Of a stretch of 64,000 nt of DNA, positions 63,916-64,000 are shown in pieces. The notes beneath the pieces were generated by a model that worked only from the letters and a program-made list of their open reading frames with translations, was not told the DNA's origin and did not search any database. A program made the translations under genes and the position numbers. How positions within the stretch are numbered: position 1 is the first letter of the stretch; each line of letters opens with the position of its first letter. Source of the DNA: Aculops lycopersici (taxonomy: Eukaryota; Arthropoda; Arachnida; Trombidiformes; Eriophyidae); contig WNKI01000004.1 in assembly GCA_015350385.1 (NCBI GenBank), positions 3,190,855-3,254,854 on the forward strand. Reading direction: 5' to 3'.

Positions 63916-64000
63916 TTCGATGCCTCTCTAAACCCAAAAGTTTGATTGTTATTTATTTTTCCAAAAACATTGTGTTTCATTCACTTTATCACCTTCGTTT

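Overview
The window reads as nuclear DNA of an arthropod, most likely a chelicerate mite with an intron-poor genome. This is inferred from a one-domain peritrophin-type cuticle protein, a Dorsal-type Rel factor, a kainate-type glutamate receptor, and long coding regions (ASK1 kinase of 1203 codons, URB2 of 1098, glutamate receptor of 911) that run without an intron. Species cannot be named from the sequence. Three genes show evidence of splicing: an ETS factor and two tandem secreted-protein genes, all with phase-1 introns.

Layout. 1-5.6 kb: gene-free DNA, GC-richer by eye than the genes, rich in CTAG words. 5.7-7.7 kb: an acidic, His/Ser-rich nuclear-type protein with a possible SERTA motif and an overlapping uORF. 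8.8-27.8 kb: a compact block of mostly intronless genes: kainate receptor (+), CFAP20 (-), Ariadne-1 (-), ASK1/MAP3K (+), mitochondrial Glu-tRNA synthetase (-), TRMT11 (+), mitochondrial SSB (-), URB2-like (+), COX7A-like (-). 28.2-30.4 kb: Dorsal-type Rel protein (-). 30.4-46.1 kb: a regulatory-looking region around a FLI/ERG-class ETS gene (-), whose 4.5-kb intron holds a cluster of CAAGTGG sites and one of two twin microsatellite/gap loci. 46.1-49.2 kb: two tandem secreted paralogues (-). 49.2-57.2 kb: mostly non-coding, with the second microsatellite/gap locus, a doubtful small membrane ORF and a short bystin (+). 57.2-64 kb: a compact block with a membrane-anchored CPTP-like GLTP-domain protein (+), seipin (-), SNAPC3 (+) and a CPAP1-like cuticle protein (-).

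How the genes relate. Housekeeping genes are often paired head-to-head over short spacers (EARS2/TRMT11, SSBP1/URB2, seipin/SNAPC3) or tail-to-tail over 50-280 bp. At several 3' ends AATAAA overlaps the stop codon. The lipid-transfer protein and seipin are convergent neighbours, and both belong to membrane lipid handling. The developmental regulators (SERTA-like, Dorsal, ETS) sit beside the large gene-free stretches, where short perfect inverted repeats and motif clusters lie. No transposon, CRISPR array or confident RNA gene was seen.
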